The notes beneath the pieces are model-generated. The model did not search any database. It saw only the letters and a list, made by a program, of their open reading frames with translations, and was not told the DNA's origin. Source: Pseudomonas viridiflava (lineage in GTDB: Bacteria > Pseudomonadota > Gammaproteobacteria > Pseudomonadales > Pseudomonadaceae). Taken from it: a DNA stretch of 64,000 nt. Shown in pieces: positions 7,976 through 16,493 of this stretch. The translations under genes and the position numbers were made by a program. Within the stretch, counting starts at the first letter, position 1; the number at the start of each line of letters is the position of its first letter. The stretch covers positions 1-64,000 of the forward strand of contig NZ_UUIS01000014.1 in assembly GCF_900589395.1 (NCBI RefSeq). The letters are read 5' to 3'.

Positions 7976-8197
7976 CAACCTGCTTCACTACCATAAAACA
8001 AGCTTCAAGTAGACAAATCAATTATTGAAATACAACTTACACGTCCACACATCAACCACATCTCACTCCTAACTTCTTCTTTTATAACTCGCAACACTTT
8101 ACGAAGGTAAACGTTACTTAATCACGCATCACATAGAAAACGCACACGGCACTCCATCTAACCCGCAGGGGGAACAATGGAGCGCCGACCTCGACAA
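7976..8197. other. AT-rich intergenic region between convergent queE and the DGQHR gene
   Basis: The 222 bases separate two convergent genes. I see no ORF with a ribosome-binding site and no clear hairpin-plus-T terminator. Base composition matches the AT-rich genes on either side rather than the Pseudomonas core. Confidence 0.4.
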
Positions 8198-9379
8198 CTA
8201 GTCCTCGACATTTAAATAAAGAGGATTACCCTTACGCCAATCGAAATCCACACCACGATTGCTTAGAACTTGCCTTTTGAGTTCCCGTATACCACGACTA
8301 ATTATATCCCTCCCGGCAGAAGTGTCCAAGCTTTTCAACGTCCACTCTTCCTGCCAAAACTCTGCAGGTATAGAATCAATTAACTTCCTCGCTGCAATTC
8401 CTGCTTGCTGTGCATCTTGAGACATGATATTCCCATCAGAAAATACCGGATCAAACTCCCTCACCAAGAATTCTACAACCATCTCCGTGATCCGCTGCAT
8501 CACTGGTTTTTTTGTTAAGTTCTTAAAACTGTCAATATTTGAGTAATCGACACCGTAGTATAAAAAAATCTCCCGCCAAATAGCAGCCATAACCGTTATA
8601 GCATTCGCGTCATCGGACTTTGCCTCTGCGAACCCACTCTTAATAGCCTTCAAACCATTTTCAATTGCGGACGGAGAAATAATAGTTTTTTTATCATCAT
8701 GACGATTGTTCACCCAATCGACCACTTTGTAAAAAGGGCTTTCAGGGTCTTCATTCATAACATCAACAAGTGTTGCAAATTTTGGTGCAGTTATTGACGC
8801 TTGGGTAAGTCTAATACGCAGCCCTTCCTCAACATCAGCAAAATTTGTAATTAATGCCTTTAGGTTGTCCGTCGGGACTTTATGTGACTTATTATTAATC
8901 GTTATAAATTGAAACGCTCTTTCAAATTGAGACAGCGACGGAAACAAGCAAACCGGAACCCAAATATCGTGATTAACTTCAGCCATACCTTTCAAACGAT
9001 GCTGCCCATCGATAATAAAAGAGAAAGGCTGAACGGCGTTAGAAAACACTATATTAACGACACCATCAACGGCATCACCCACGTAATAAGATGGTTCAAC
9101 TTCGGACACATCCCCTTCCGAGGCAGAGCACTGCAAGCTTTCGTCGAAAGCAATAGTTACACTTGTAGGAATAACATTCCGAGGGGATGCTCGAAAAAAT
9201 TTACCAACCTGCTTCCACCTAGACTCGATCAAAGCTCGCTGAACATTGCCTCGATCAAGTCGAATATCGTCTGCTTGTGCCCACTGAACCACATCTTTGG
9301 CTCTCGCAACAAATACGACAAAATCTATTTCCGCGGCATCATGTTGGTGAACCCAAAATCCTTTGTAATTATGCACTAA
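8198..9379 (-). pseudogene. DGQHR-domain protein D, 5' end removed by IS5 insertion
   Basis: The remaining 393 codons contain FIIDGQHRLKGM (a true DGQHR motif), then FQFITINNKSHKVP, the FINxNxxxxxV element that follows DGQHR in DndB-like proteins. It is a distant relative of copies A-C. At 9379 the frame meets the IS5 end. It continues for 42 more codons in IS DNA to a TTG, so an altered protein could still be made. Across the element the same frame resumes at 10574 and runs ~27 codons to a TGA at 10659-10661 without an NTG start, so the original start is not recoverable with confidence. Strongly AT-rich. Confidence 0.75.
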
Positions 9380-10573
9380 GGAAACTCTGAAAAAGACTTC
9401 CTGATTTGGCAAAATCACCGAACACCAGTCGCCGAGCTTTTCGATGATGAAACAAATGACCTTCGCCGACGCCGAGTACGCCGGCAAGCGCAAACAGACC
9501 CGCAAGGAATTGTTCCTGATCGAGATGGATCAGGTGGTGCCCTGGAAGGGCTTGATTGCCTTGATCGAGCCGCACTATCCGAAGGGCGAAGGTGGTCGTC
9601 CGGCCTATCCGCTGATGGCGATGCTGCGTGTGCACCTGATGCAAAACTGGTTCGGCTACAGTGATCCTGCGATGGAAGAAGCACTGTATGAAACGACCAT
9701 CCTGCGTCAGTTTTCCGGTCTGAGCCTGGAGCGAATCCCGGACGAAACCACCATTCTCAATTTCCGTCGGCTGCTGGAAAAATACGAGCTGGCGAACGGA
9801 ATTCTCAGTGTGATCAATGGTTATCTGAGTGACCGTGGTTTGTCGTTGCGTCAAGGCACCATCGTCGATGCCACATTGATTCATGCGCCCAGTTCGACCA
9901 AGAACAAGGATGGGAAACGCGATCCTGAGATGCATCAGACCAAAAAAGGCAACCAATACTACTTCGGTGCCAAAGCCCACATCGGCGTTGACGATGAGTC
10001 GGGCCTGGTGCACAGCGTGGTGGTCACGGCAGCCAATGTTGCGGACGTCACGCAGGTCGACAAACTGCTGCATGGCGAGGAAAACGTGGTCTGCGCCGAT
10101 GCGGGTTATACCGGGGTCGAGAAGCGCGAAGAGCACGCGGGGCGCGAGGTTATTTGGCAGGTTGCAGCCCGGCGCAGCACTTACAAAAAGCACAGAAAAC
10201 ACAGCGCCTTGTACAAAGCGATGCGCAAGATCGAGAAGGCCAAGGCTCAGGTTCGCGCCAAGGTCGAGCACCCGTTTCGGGTAATCAAGCGCCAGTTTGG
10301 CTATGAAAAAGTGCGTTTTCGGGGGCTGGCCAAGAACACCACGCAAATGGTGACGTTGTTCGCCTTGTCAAACCTGTGGATGGCACGTCGACATTTACTG
10401 GCGAGCACAGGAGAGGTGCGCGTGTAATACAGGAAATGGCGGCTGCCAAGCGCCTTGCAGCGGCCGGAAGGGCTGAAAAATGAAGAGAATGGGTCAAATT
10501 TCGACGGGGGTCGTTTTTTGAAAAGCACTGACGACTCAATAGCCGGAAAATATCCGGCTATTTCAGACCATCC
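9380..10573 (+). mobile_element. Complete IS5-family insertion sequence (about 1194 bp)
   Basis: The ends are imperfect inverted repeats: GGAAACTCTGAAAAAG at 9380-9395 and, reading inward from 10573, GGATGGTCTGAAATAG (12 of 16 match). Length and transposase match the IS5 subgroup, whose type element is 1195 bp. The flanking tetranucleotides are CTAA (9376-9379) and CTAG (10574-10577); both fit the YTAR target preference but are not identical. Confidence 0.85.
9444..10427 (+). CDS. IS5-family transposase
   Basis: This intact 327-residue DDE transposase resembles that of IS5: MTFADAEYAGKRKQTRKE near the start, HLMQNWFGYSDPAMEEALYE, IPDETTILNFR, then the catalytic blocks VDATLIHAPSSTKNK, CADAGYTG and VEHPFRVIKRQFGY. 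No frameshift is visible, so the element may be active. Several Met codons near the start are possible (9444, 9447, 9456); the homologous IS5 start fits the second or third. Its G+C is higher than the island genes it interrupts. Confidence 0.93.
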   Translation: MMKQMTFADAEYAGKRKQTRKELFLIEMDQVVPWKGLIALIEPHYPKGEGGRPAYPLMAMLRVHLMQNWFGYSDPAMEEALYETTILRQFSGLSLERIPDETTILNFRRLLEKYELANGILSVINGYLSDRGLSLRQGTIVDATLIHAPSSTKNKDGKRDPEMHQTKKGNQYYFGAKAHIGVDDESGLVHSVVVTAANVADVTQVDKLLHGEENVVCADAGYTGVEKREEHAGREVIWQVAARRSTYKKHRKHSALYKAMRKIEKAKAQVRAKVEHPFRVIKRQFGYEKVRFRGLAKNTTQMVTLFALSNLWMARRHLLASTGEVRV

Positions 10574-10909
10574 CTAGCTTTAACGACCCGAGGACAGAAA
10601 ACTTTTCCTGATGAGGATGTAGGATAATTCCGAAGGTAAGCGTGTTGTGAGCGGTGTCTCAAACTTTATACACATGGTTAATAAAGCAGTGTTCACTTAT
10701 ATTCATAAACGGTTGATCTTCGCCATGGCTATAAAGCGGCGTGCCTTTGTAAAAGCAATCGCCGTTCCGCAAACGGTCAATCAGCGATTGACCGCTCTTG
10801 AAAGGCATAGGCCGTACAACCGGATACCATCCTTGCCAGACGAGACAGCCTTCGCGATCGTTGGGCGCGCCTACGCAGTGGTTTTCATGCACGGCAGGTG
10901 GGTGGCCTG
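10574..10909. other. Gene-free junction between the island and the core genome
   Basis: The 336 bases right of the IS5 element hold no convincing gene. Two overlapping short ORFs (10647-10916 plus; 10659-10892 minus) lack ribosome-binding sites and known motifs. The first ~85 bases on the minus strand stay in frame with the interrupted DGQHR gene, so part of this stretch probably belonged to it. No tRNA or attachment-site repeat is evident. Confidence 0.45.
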
Positions 10910-12265
10910 TTATTGATTCATTTTCATGTCCAGCGCCAGGTCGCGGGCGGCCTTGGTGGCCAGGATGCCCATGAACTGGCTGAGTTCATCCTGACGTCCT
11001 ACGGTGGCGGATGAACCGGCGCCGCCCATCATTACACCGGGCACCGGGGCCTGGGCGGCAGCCTGGGCCCAGGCCTTGTTGATCGCGATCAGCGCATCGA
11101 GCTTCGATTGCAGCGCGCCGTCGGCCTTGATCGACGCTTCGCGGGCGTGGGCTTCGGCGTCGGCGGTGATGCGGGTGGCCTGCGCGGTGGTGGTGGCCTT
11201 GTCGCGCAGCAGCTCGGCGGTCTGCTTCTCGATTTCGGCACGGCTGCGCTCGCGCTCGGCGTTGATCACCGCCAGTTGTTTCTCGGTCTCGGCCTGGGTA
11301 GTGCGTTCGATCTGGTCGCGCAGGGTTTCCTGGCGCTTGGCCTCGACTTCCTTCTCGCCACGCGCCGTCACCAGGCGCTTTTCTTCCTCTTCCTTCAAGC
11401 GGTTCTGTCGCGCCACCGCCAGCTCGGCCAGGGCCTGCTGGACCTTGACCATGCGCTCGCGGTATTGCGGGTTGGGGTCGATATGGGTGATGCGCGCCTC
11501 GACCACTTCCACCCCGAAGCGGCGGAACTGTTGCTGCTTGCGGATGGGGACGTTCTTGTCGTCGGTGACCTTCTCGGTCACGTACTGGCTGCCGGTGTTA
11601 TGAGCGAAGCTGCCCTGTTCGGTGCCGGCCTGGAGAATGGCGGTCTGGCGCGGCACCGTGCCCTGGGTGGTGCGGATTTCCCGACGCTTGATCAGGTACA
11701 GGCCGTCGTTGAGCTGGTTCTCGAACTCGGCGGCAAACTCGCTGCGCGCCCCGGCGTAGTAATCATCGGCGGTCATCAGCGAAGCGGTGGCCTGCAGGGT
11801 TTCCTTGATGGCCGGCAGCAGGGCGCTGCGGATGAAGTTGTCGGGGTTGCGGTATTCCTGCGCGATGGTCAGGAAGGCCTCGCCGGCGGGCAGGCGAAAC
11901 CGTGCGGACGACTCAACCTTGGCGTCGACATTGCCCAGAAAGACAATGGGAAAGGTCTCGATGGTCGCCCCCAGCGCGTCGTTCTCGGGGTTGTCGTCCT
12001 TTTTGTCGAGCACCAGCACGGACTGCACGCTGATGGCTTTTTTCCACGCCGTGGCCCGGCCGAACCACTTGGTGGCGTAGCCGACGTCATCGACAACCTT
12101 CTCGTCGCCGAAGATCGTGCGCACATGGGTCATGTAACCGGCTTCGTTGTAGAAAAACATGTTGTTGAACAGCAGGGGCGAGGCGGCCAGAAAGGCCACG
12201 GGCAACGCCAGGGTGGCCAGTCGTTTCTTGCTCGGGGCCCAGGCGGGTGTCTTTGGTATCAGCAT
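10910..12265 (-). CDS. SPFH/Band 7 domain membrane protein
   Basis: The 451-residue protein has one N-terminal membrane segment (about residues 17-33), then an SPFH/prohibitin-type domain to about residue 270. A long charged coiled coil rich in K/E/R/A follows (about 270-390), then a short Gly/Ala segment and a soluble tail. Such proteins scaffold membrane domains. I cannot assign it to a specific named subfamily such as HflK or FloA. It is the first core gene right of the island and is transcribed toward it. Confidence 0.75.
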   Translation of the reverse strand: MLIPKTPAWAPSKKRLATLALPVAFLAASPLLFNNMFFYNEAGYMTHVRTIFGDEKVVDDVGYATKWFGRATAWKKAISVQSVLVLDKKDDNPENDALGATIETFPIVFLGNVDAKVESSARFRLPAGEAFLTIAQEYRNPDNFIRSALLPAIKETLQATASLMTADDYYAGARSEFAAEFENQLNDGLYLIKRREIRTTQGTVPRQTAILQAGTEQGSFAHNTGSQYVTEKVTDDKNVPIRKQQQFRRFGVEVVEARITHIDPNPQYRERMVKVQQALAELAVARQNRLKEEEEKRLVTARGEKEVEAKRQETLRDQIERTTQAETEKQLAVINAERERSRAEIEKQTAELLRDKATTTAQATRITADAEAHAREASIKADGALQSKLDALIAINKAWAQAAAQAPVPGVMMGGAGSSATVGRQDELSQFMGILATKAARDLALDMKMNQ

Positions 12266-12355
12266 GGCGATGTCCTTATGCGAGAAGGACGCAGTTTCAC
12301 CTCAATGCTGAAACGCTTCTGTCAGGACGGGCTGAATAGCCTGTAGGAAAGGCAA

Positions 12356-12691
12356 TCAAGGCTGCCTGAACACCTCAAGATTCAATGGCCGTACCGCACC
12401 CATCCAGATCGCGTGGGCGGTATGGTCGACTAGGTCGTCGCCGGTCAGTGGGTGCAGGAACACCACCAACTCCTTGCGATTGAACGCCAGCCACAGCACC
12501 ACGTCGGCCAGCAGCTCGTGCCCGAACGACAGTTGGCAGCTCCAGTCCGGGTGCGGACCGACCAGGCCCTCATGCACGCGACCCATGGTGATACCGAACT
12601 CGGCCGTGGCCGCCTCGCACAAGGCACGGCCCTGCTCAAGGGTGTGCTCATCGAAATAAACGTGGGCGTGGTAGCCCTGGATGGTCAGCAT
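12356..12691 (-). CDS. DOPA 4,5-dioxygenase family protein
   Basis: A 111-residue protein with the family's conserved stretches: YHAHVYFD at 7-14, GPHPDWSCQLSF at 45-56 and VFLHPLTGDDLVDH at 77-90. The conserved histidines would bind iron in the aromatic ring-cleaving members. In Pseudomonas the substrate is not established. It ends 90 bases from the SPFH gene start and has no obvious pathway partners nearby. Confidence 0.85.
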   Translation of the reverse strand: MLTIQGYHAHVYFDEHTLEQGRALCEAATAEFGITMGRVHEGLVGPHPDWSCQLSFGHELLADVVLWLAFNRKELVVFLHPLTGDDLVDHTAHAIWMGAVRPLNLEVFRQP

Positions 12692-12739
12692 TGCGGTACT
12701 CCCTACCTGAACAGGCGCCTGTTATGCCATGCCAGTGCT

Positions 12740-13690
12740 TTACACCGCAATCGACGGCAAGGTCGCACACGACGACGTTTGATTGCTTTGTGCCTGCTCA
12801 CTGGTCAGCCAGTCGACAAACTGCTCGATCAGCGGCAAGCGGCGCTTGCGCTGCGGCAGCACCACGTAATACCCCGAAGCCGACATTGCGCAGGCTTCGA
12901 TGGGCCGGCAGAGCAAGCCTTGCGCCAGCAGATCGTCGACCAGGTGCCGCCAGCCGATGGCCACGCCCTGCCCACCGATGGCGGCCTGGATCAGCAAGGT
13001 GTAGTTGTCGAAGCGCAATTGCCCCGGCACCGGCGCCTGCTGGATGCCCAGTGCGCGGAACACCCCGGCCCAGTCGAACCACTGGTGGCTGCCTTCGCCA
13101 CGCAGGTGCAGCAACGGCAGCTCGTTCAGCGCCTCCAGCGGCAAGGGCCGCTCGCGACCCGCCAGCAGTTGCGGGCTGCACACCGGGAATACTTCTTCGC
13201 TGAACAGCCAGCGGCTTTCACCCTGGCGAAAACGTCCGTCACCGAACAGGACCGCCACGTCGACATCGCTGCGCAGCATGCTGTGGCTGCGCTCGCTGGT
13301 CACCAGGCTGACATCGATGTGCGGATGGCTGGCATGGAAGCGATGCAAGCGCGGCATCAGCCAGTAGGCGGCAAAGGCAAAATCAGTGGCGACCTGCAAG
13401 ACCTCATGCTGGTGCTGGCCGGTGATGGTTTCCAGGCCCAGGTCAATCGACTGCAGACCCGTCTGCACATATTCAAGCAGCACCTCGCCGGCCTCGGTCA
13501 GGGCAATGCCACGGTAGATGCGGTCGAACAGGCGCGTGGCCAATTGCTCTTCCAGGCGCTTGATCTGCTGGCTGACGGCAGGCTGGGTGGTGCCCAACTC
13601 GATGGCCGCCGCCGTAAAGCTGCGCGTGCGGGCGGCAGCCTCGAAGGCACGCAGCAAATCCAGCGACAGGGTGCCAAGGCATTCAAACAT
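12740..13690 (-). CDS. LysR-family regulator of the choline-sulfate genes
   Basis: This 316-residue protein begins with a helix-turn-helix typical of LysR proteins (LLRAFEAAARTRSFTAAA, TQPAVSQQIKRLEEQL), followed by a substrate-binding domain. It is divergent from betC across a 112-base gap, the usual layout for a LysR regulator and its target. I infer that it controls betC and the choline-binding protein gene in response to choline sulfate or choline. Effector and operator are not visible. Confidence 0.85.
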   Translation of the reverse strand: MFECLGTLSLDLLRAFEAAARTRSFTAAAIELGTTQPAVSQQIKRLEEQLATRLFDRIYRGIALTEAGEVLLEYVQTGLQSIDLGLETITGQHQHEVLQVATDFAFAAYWLMPRLHRFHASHPHIDVSLVTSERSHSMLRSDVDVAVLFGDGRFRQGESRWLFSEEVFPVCSPQLLAGRERPLPLEALNELPLLHLRGEGSHQWFDWAGVFRALGIQQAPVPGQLRFDNYTLLIQAAIGGQGVAIGWRHLVDDLLAQGLLCRPIEACAMSASGYYVVLPQRKRRLPLIEQFVDWLTSEQAQSNQTSSCATLPSIAV

Positions 13691-13802
13691 AAGCTGTGCT
13701 TATCCTAGTCATTGCAGTGCATGGGCTTTACCAGAAAAAGCGTGGGCTTCATCCTCGAATGCAGCACTTTCGCATAAACCCTGGCAATGGGATGCAGGAT
13801 CA

Positions 13803-15308
13803 ATGAAGCGTAAAAACATTTTGTTCATCATGGCCGACCAGATGGCCGCGCCGATCCTGCCGATCTATGCCGAGTCGCCGATCAAGCTGCCCAATCTCAG
13901 TCGCCTGGCCGCAAGCGGGGTGGTGTTCGACGCCGCCTACTGCAACAGCCCGCTGTGTGCACCGTCGCGCTTTACCCTGGTCAGCGGCCAGTTGCCCAGC
14001 CGGATCGGTGCCTACGACAACGCGGCGGACTTTCCTGCCGACATCCCCACCTACGCCCACTACCTGCGCAGCCTGGGCTACCATACCGCCCTGGCCGGCA
14101 AGATGCACTTTTGCGGCCCGGACCAGTTGCACGGCTATGAAGAGCGCCTGACCAGCGACATTTATCCGGCCGACTACGGCTGGGCAGTGAACTGGGACGC
14201 GCCGGACGTGCGCCCCACTTGGTACCACAACATGTCGTCGGTGCTGCAGGCCGGCCCCTGCGTGCGCACCAACCAGCTCGATTTCGATGAAGAGGTGGTG
14301 TTCAAGGCCCAGCAGTACCTGTACGACCATGTCCGCCAGGACGGCGATGCGCCGTTCTGCCTGACCGTGTCGATGACCCATCCGCACGACCCGTACACCA
14401 TTCCCAAGCCGTTCTGGGACCTGTACCGCGACGACGAGATTCCGATGCCGGTGGCCCACGCCGACCAGGACGCGCTCGACCCGCATTCGCAGCGCCTGCT
14501 CAAGGTCTACGACCTGTGGGACAAGCCATTGCCCGTCGACAAGATTCGCGATGCGCGGCGCGCGTACTTCGGCGCCTGCAGCTACATTGATCACAACATC
14601 GGCAGGCTGCTGCAGACCCTGGAAGAAACCGGCCTGGCCGACGACACGATCATTGTCTTCTCCGGCGACCACGGTGACATGCTCGGCGAGCGCGGCCTCT
14701 GGTACAAAATGCACTGGTTCGAAATGGCTGCACGGGTGCCACTGGTGATTCATGCGCCGGGGCAGTTCGCAGCCGGGCGGGTCAGCGCGGCGGTGTCCAC
14801 CGCCGACCTGTTGCCGACCCTGGTCGAACTGGCCGGCGGCCAGACTGACAGTGGCCTGGCGCTGGACGGCCGCTCGCTGCTACCGCACCTGCGCGGCGAG
14901 GGCGGGCATGACGAAGTGTTCGGCGAATACATGGCCGAAGGTACCACCAGCCCGCTAATGATGATTCGTCGCGGGGCTTATAAATTCATCTATTCCGAGT
15001 CGGACCCATGCCTGTTGTTCGATGTACACAACGACCCGCAGGAACGCGAAGAGCTGAGCCAGTCGCCGGCGCATCAGGCGCTGTTCGAACAGATGCTGGG
15101 CGAGGCGCGCGCCAAGTGGGACATCCCGGCCATTCATCAGCACGTGCTCGCCAGCCAGCGCCGTCGCCGGCTGGTGGCGCAGGCGCTGGCCACCGGAAAA
15201 CTCAAGAGCTGGGATCACCAGCCGCTGGTCGACGCCAGCCAGCAGTACATGCGCAACCACATTGACCTGGACGACCTGGAGCGCCGCGCACGCTTTCCAC
15301 AGCCTTGA
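13803..15308 (+). CDS. betC: Choline-sulfatase BetC
   Basis: BetC hydrolyses choline-O-sulfate to choline and sulfate in the cytoplasm, feeding glycine betaine synthesis and sulfur supply. The sulfatase signature CAPSR begins at Cys52, which becomes formylglycine. NILFIMADQM at the start and FSGDHGDMLGERG further on supply metal ligands. I start at ATG 13803 (501 residues, normal length); the frame is open further upstream, but that part overlaps the divergent regulator. The C-terminal AIHQHVLASQRRRR segment is typical of BetC. Confidence 0.95.
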   Translation: MKRKNILFIMADQMAAPILPIYAESPIKLPNLSRLAASGVVFDAAYCNSPLCAPSRFTLVSGQLPSRIGAYDNAADFPADIPTYAHYLRSLGYHTALAGKMHFCGPDQLHGYEERLTSDIYPADYGWAVNWDAPDVRPTWYHNMSSVLQAGPCVRTNQLDFDEEVVFKAQQYLYDHVRQDGDAPFCLTVSMTHPHDPYTIPKPFWDLYRDDEIPMPVAHADQDALDPHSQRLLKVYDLWDKPLPVDKIRDARRAYFGACSYIDHNIGRLLQTLEETGLADDTIIVFSGDHGDMLGERGLWYKMHWFEMAARVPLVIHAPGQFAAGRVSAAVSTADLLPTLVELAGGQTDSGLALDGRSLLPHLRGEGGHDEVFGEYMAEGTTSPLMMIRRGAYKFIYSESDPCLLFDVHNDPQEREELSQSPAHQALFEQMLGEARAKWDIPAIHQHVLASQRRRRLVAQALATGKLKSWDHQPLVDASQQYMRNHIDLDDLERRARFPQP

Positions 15309-15345
15309 ACCCTGCCAACCCAGAAAACCAACAAAGGGCATCTCG

Positions 15346-16272
15346 ATGAAGACGTTATCCGCAGTGCTGGTGGCCAGTGTCATGACCCTCACAGGCCTGA
15401 CCGTGCAGGCCGCCGAGCAGAGTTGCAAGACCGTGAAGATGGCCGATCCCGGCTGGAGCGACATCGGCGCCACCAACGCCATCGCCGGATTGCTGCTGGA
15501 AGGGCTGGGCTACACCGCCAAGGTCGATACCCTGGCGGTGCCGATCACCTACGGCGGCCTCAAGGACGGGCAGCTCGACGTGTTCCTGGGCAACTGGATG
15601 CCGGCCCAGCAGGGCTTTCATGACAAGTTCATCGCCACCGGCGACGTCACGCAACTGAGCAAGAACCTGCAAGGCACCGAGTTCACCCTGGCCGTGCCCG
15701 ACTACGTCTGGGAGGCCGGCGTGCATGATTTTGCCGACCTGCAGAAATTTGCCGACAAGTTCAATAACAAGATCTACGGCATCGGTGCCGGCGCGCCGGC
15801 CAACCTGTCGTTGCAGGAGATCATCAAGGCCAACGAATTCAACCTCGGAAAATGGAAGCTGGTCGAGTCCAGCGAACAGGCGATGCTGGCCGAGGTCAAC
15901 CGCAACGTGAAGCGCAAGGCCTTCGTGGTCTTCCTGGGCTGGACACCGCACCCGATGAACGTGCAGGTCAAAGGCATGCGCTACCTCAAGGGCGGCGAGA
16001 AGTATTTTGGCGACACCGGCGCGGTGTACACCGTGACCCGCAAGGGCTACGCCGACGCCTGCCCGAACGCGGCCAGGTTGCTGACCAACCTGACATTCAC
16101 CCTGGACATGGAAAACAGCATCATGGCCGAGGTGGCCAATAACAAGACCAGCAACCCGCAGGCGGCCAAGGCCTGGATCAAGGCCAACCCGGCGGTGCTG
16201 GAGCAATGGCTGGATGGCGTGAAGACCATTGACGACAAGGACGGGTTGGCGGCGGTGAAGGCCAGTCTGTAA
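15346..16272 (+). CDS. choX: Choline/betaine ABC transporter substrate-binding protein (ChoX type)
   Basis: A signal peptide (MKTLSAVLVASVMTLTGLTV, cleaved after QA about residue 24) is followed by an OpuAC-type binding domain. WSDIGATNAI near the start, VFLGNWMP, and the GWTPHPMNVQVK segment are typical of choline-binding proteins. Length is 308 residues. It follows betC by 37 bases in the same operon. The permease and ATPase are absent here, so it must use a transporter encoded elsewhere. GGGCA at 15336-15340 may be part of the ribosome-binding site. Confidence 0.88.
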   Translation: MKTLSAVLVASVMTLTGLTVQAAEQSCKTVKMADPGWSDIGATNAIAGLLLEGLGYTAKVDTLAVPITYGGLKDGQLDVFLGNWMPAQQGFHDKFIATGDVTQLSKNLQGTEFTLAVPDYVWEAGVHDFADLQKFADKFNNKIYGIGAGAPANLSLQEIIKANEFNLGKWKLVESSEQAMLAEVNRNVKRKAFVVFLGWTPHPMNVQVKGMRYLKGGEKYFGDTGAVYTVTRKGYADACPNAARLLTNLTFTLDMENSIMAEVANNKTSNPQAAKAWIKANPAVLEQWLDGVKTIDDKDGLAAVKASL

Positions 16273-16493
16273 CGGCTGATGCGGGCCCTGCCAAACGTGG
16301 GTCCGATTGTTGTGGCAGGGCGCTGTGCTCGCGAACGGGCCAGTGATACCGGCGCATTTGCCCGGCATCCTGAATCGCAATCGCCAGCAGAGCTTGTCTC
16401 CCACATGGACCGTGTTGTTCCTGATCGATCGGTAGGGGTAGCGGGCCGGGTGTTGTACGCTGACTTTGCTCATTCATTGACAACGAGAGGCTC

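Noticed and set aside
911..9379. Dnd phosphorothioation system
   Set aside because: DGQHR proteins also occur in Dnd loci, but no DndA, DndC, DndD, DndE or Ssp proteins are present, whereas TGT, QueC and QueE are.
9369..10346. Long open frame antisense to the IS5 transposase
   Set aside because: It mirrors the transposase codons and has no ribosome-binding site or family motif; the plus-strand frame has clear DDE blocks.
10647..10916. Short ORFs on both strands right of IS5
   Set aside because: No ribosome-binding site or recognisable motif; they overlap each other and the flank of the interrupted gene.
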